A DNA stretch of 64,000 nt. Source: JAAXHV01 sp965207165 (GTDB lineage: Bacteria > Pseudomonadota > Gammaproteobacteria > Eutrophobiales > Eutrophobiaceae). Each line of letters starts with the position of its first letter. Positions within the stretch are counted from its first letter, which is position 1. The stretch covers positions 186,001-250,000 of the forward strand of contig OZ242265.1 of NCBI GenBank assembly GCA_965207165.1, read 5' to 3'. The notes under the pieces were generated by a model. The model searched no databases. It saw only the letters and a program-made list of their open reading frames with translations, and was not told the DNA's origin. The position numbers and the translations under genes were made by a program. Below are positions 61,698 through 64,000 of this stretch, piece after piece.

Positions 61698-64000
61698 ATG
61701 AAACAATATAACTGGGTTTTTGTACTGGCGGCTATCGCCCTTGCACCCCCCGTAGCTGCACAGGAGTTGGAAGAAATTGTTGTATCTGCACAACGCCGTG
61801 AGGAGAGCCTGCAGGAAGTGCCTGTATCGATCACGGCATTCTCAGCGGAAACCCTCGAGCAGCAACATCTCAAAGAGGCGAAGGACTATTTCAAGATCAC
61901 GCCGAACGTGAATTTCACCGAAGACGGTGAAACCGGCCATCGCTCCGTCGGCATCAGCATGCGGGGCGTCAGCGACTTCGCAAATTCCTTTACCGGCGTT
62001 GGCGGACTGTCCAACAGTTTTGGCATTTACCTGGATGAATTCAATATTGCCAATAATGCGACCAAGACCGCGAACCCGCAACTGCAGGACCTGGAACGCC
62101 TGGAAGTGCTGCGCGGTCCCCAGGGCACCTATTTCGGCAGTAACGCGACCGGCGGGGCGCTGAACCTGACAACGAAACTTCCCCATGATGAGACGGAATA
62201 CGTAATAAACGGCGGGTACTCACGCTTCAATACCTGGGAAGTGGGCGCAACCGTGAATGCGCCGATTACCGATACGCTGTTCGTGCGCGGCAATGTGTAC
62301 TACGAGGAAAGCGATGGTTTTCTCAGGAACTTAAGTCCGACCGGTAATGATGACGCCTACGATCATGTCAGCTTTCGCGTGGCCGCACGCTGGTTGATGA
62401 CCGATGCCTTTACCGCGGATGTGTCTTTCATGCGCACCGTAGAAAATGACGGCACAGACACCAACGTCAACTCCGGGATAATGGACTTCGATACGCCTAA
62501 TTCAACTCCATGGCTGCTTCCGGTTGCACCGGGCGCCGACACCTTCCTGCCATTTGCCGAATTGTTTCCTGTCGACGCCGGCTCGGGTTTTTACCCGGAT
62601 GAGCGCCGGGTGATCAACAAGGACTTTTACGAGTTCAACAAGAACCGGCAGAACATCTTCAATGCGCGCCTGAATTACCAGGGCGATAACTGGTCTTTAC
62701 GTTCCATAACGGGTGTCATGAAGACCACGAGCCATCGCCAGTTCGACCAGGACCTGGTGCAGTATTCGCTATACCGGACTTACGGCGGGCGCACCGGCGA
62801 TACCTTCAGCCAGGAGGTCCGCTTTAACCTTGAGTCTGATACCTGGGACTGGACTGTCGGTGCTTTCTATTCCAACGATGATGCGGATACTTACGGTGTC
62901 AGTCCGATTGGCAGTGATAACTTCTACGTCGGAATCCCGGCTTCGTTTGCGCCCGACGGCACAATCGCTACTGTTACCTGTTTCTTCTGCCTGACTGAAG
63001 GAGACATCATTGCCGGCTCGAACATTGAGACCTTCGACTCGGAAAGCTGGGCGGTATTTTCCGAGGCTAACTGGCAATTCACCGAACAACTGAAAGCGAC
63101 GGTTGGCATACGCTACACCGAGCACGATCTCAGATCACAAAGCTTCCGTTTTGCCCGTGTTCATTTCTCCCAGCAGCCCCTGGACGAATACCGGGATTTC
63201 AAGGCGCCGGACCCCGGTGATCCACGCTTGACGAGAGGTTATTTCACCGGCAGTGTCAGTTCGGACTCCATTACACCGCGCTTCGTATTGAACTGGTCGC
63301 CTAACGATAACCTGAATGCCTATGCGTCGGTATCGAGAGGCTACAAGCCGGGCGGTCTGACGATCTTTGAAGCCGATGGTTCGACTATTCCTTTCAGCAA
63401 GGAATCGTTGTGGAATTACGAGGTAGGCGCCAAGTGGCGCGGCGCAGACGGCCGTTTGCAGGTCAATGGCGCGTTCTTCTTTATGGATTGGGAGGATTTG
63501 CAGATACCCTCGGTGGAGATCATCATCAACGAGGATGAGATTCTGAACAACTTCCAGATAATCAACTCCCAGGCAGAATCAATCGGGTTTGAACTGGAAG
63601 CCCAGGCGCTGCTTATGGATAATTTCGTGATTGGCGGCGGGGTAGGATACCTTGATGCCGAGTTCAAGGATTTTGGCCCCGACGACCCGTTTGTTGTCAA
63701 CAATATGGCCTTTGACCTTGACGGTGTAACGGTGCCGCGGGCGCCGAAATGGACCGCCAACCTGTTCGGCCAATACGATGTCAATATAGGTGGTCTGGAC
63801 GGATTCCTGCGGGCGGAGTGGAGTTACCGCAGCAGTATCACGTCTGATGTCGAAGCTACCGTAGCGGGACTACCGATACTGGATAATGCAGTCACCCAGG
63901 AGCGCGGGTATGATACCCAGTTTAACGGTGATGGCTTCGGTAACGGTGTTCCTTTCCCGTGGCCCCGGCCCGCCTTTCCGTTCCGGGTCCCCAGTTATGA
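61698..64000 (+). CDS. TonB-dependent outer-membrane receptor (3' end beyond window)
   Basis: The frame is open from the ATG at 61698 to the window end, giving 767 residues of a receptor without its last strands. It has a signal peptide (FVLAAIALAPPVAAQ), EEIVVSAQRREESLQEVPVS, the plug segment EVLRGPQGTYFGSNATGGALN and barrel strands such as RGYKPGGLTIF and YEVGAKWRG. The closest relative in the window is the receptor at 52919: start, plug and barrel segments match in order. A Cys-containing loop (VTCFFCLTEGD) is an unusual extra. The ligand is unknown. I checked the reading frame codon by codon; no frameshift is present. Confidence 0.93.
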   Translation, partial: MKQYNWVFVLAAIALAPPVAAQELEEIVVSAQRREESLQEVPVSITAFSAETLEQQHLKEAKDYFKITPNVNFTEDGETGHRSVGISMRGVSDFANSFTGVGGLSNSFGIYLDEFNIANNATKTANPQLQDLERLEVLRGPQGTYFGSNATGGALNLTTKLPHDETEYVINGGYSRFNTWEVGATVNAPITDTLFVRGNVYYEESDGFLRNLSPTGNDDAYDHVSFRVAARWLMTDAFTADVSFMRTVENDGTDTNVNSGIMDFDTPNSTPWLLPVAPGADTFLPFAELFPVDAGSGFYPDERRVINKDFYEFNKNRQNIFNARLNYQGDNWSLRSITGVMKTTSHRQFDQDLVQYSLYRTYGGRTGDTFSQEVRFNLESDTWDWTVGAFYSNDDADTYGVSPIGSDNFYVGIPASFAPDGTIATVTCFFCLTEGDIIAGSNIETFDSESWAVFSEANWQFTEQLKATVGIRYTEHDLRSQSFRFARVHFSQQPLDEYRDFKAPDPGDPRLTRGYFTGSVSSDSITPRFVLNWSPNDNLNAYASVSRGYKPGGLTIFEADGSTIPFSKESLWNYEVGAKWRGADGRLQVNGAFFFMDWEDLQIPSVEIIINEDEILNNFQIINSQAESIGFELEAQALLMDNFVIGGGVGYLDAEFKDFGPDDPFVVNNMAFDLDGVTVPRAPKWTANLFGQYDVNIGGLDGFLRAEWSYRSSITSDVEATVAGLPILDNAVTQERGYDTQFNGDGFGNGVPFPWPRPAFPFRVPSY

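Overview
The window looks like chromosomal DNA of a Gram-negative gammaproteobacterium, probably a free-living aerobic, marine-type heterotroph. The main evidence is the housekeeping block pyrG-kdsA-eno-ftsB-ispD-ispF (20290-25695), an arrangement typical of Gammaproteobacteria; the rng-yhdP pair (10440-15940); and kdsA, which implies lipopolysaccharide. Three TonB-dependent receptors, a betaine-type ABC transporter, a lipoprotein sulfatase and many small catabolic enzymes suit a scavenging lifestyle. The species cannot be fixed from sequence reading alone. I saw no rRNA, tRNA, CRISPR array, intact transposase or prophage. Genes are tightly packed: no gene-free stretch exceeds 300 bp.

Layout. 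1-8469: end of a SulP anion transporter, class I fumarase, a lone cytochrome P450 facing it, a betaine/choline-type ABC transporter downstream of aconitase. 8543-15940: lipoprotein cyclophilin coupled to mnmA, then yhdP and ribonuclease G. 16058-20052: MBL-fold hydrolase, Rieske oxygenase, FMN hydroxy-acid oxidase, a tiny NrtS-like membrane protein and the tag DNA glycosylase. 20159-25695: CTP synthase to IspF, with its own candidate promoter. 25711-27570: a Tat-exported FAD enzyme. 27819-32894: a metal-homeostasis block: ZIP transporter, CDF efflux pump, small CxxC protein and a ZnuD-like TonB receptor carrying about 258 residues of almost pure His/Asp/Glu repeats. 32907-38802: a MotA/ExbB-like plus ExbD-like membrane pair with an L,D-transpeptidase and an unknown membrane protein, next to a histidine kinase and sigma54 activator. 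38860-47809: MarR regulator, amino-acid ABC transporter (binding protein and two permeases) joined to a HisC-like aminotransferase, a ThDP enzyme, an L-fuconate dehydratase-like enzyme and the displaced ABC ATPase. 47891-64000: sulfatase, exported amidohydrolase, MDR and SDR dehydrogenases, two related TonB receptors, a G3E GTPase, a YtcJ-like amidohydrolase, a cupin, a sodium:solute symporter and an aminotransferase; the last receptor runs off the window.

How genes work together. The metal block can be read as outer-membrane capture (receptor), inner-membrane import (ZIP) and efflux (CDF) of a divalent metal, most likely zinc. The 39-47 kb region reads as uptake of an amino-acid-like solute followed by transamination and further catabolism; the 47-64 kb region reads as uptake and hydrolysis of unidentified substrates. 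Several families of short inverted repeats sit right after stop codons, and in two genes (ispD and the HisC-like gene) the repeat itself encodes the last residues and the stop codon. The best candidates for something undescribed are the giant His/Asp/Glu receptor loop and the proton-channel-like gene set at 32907-35578.
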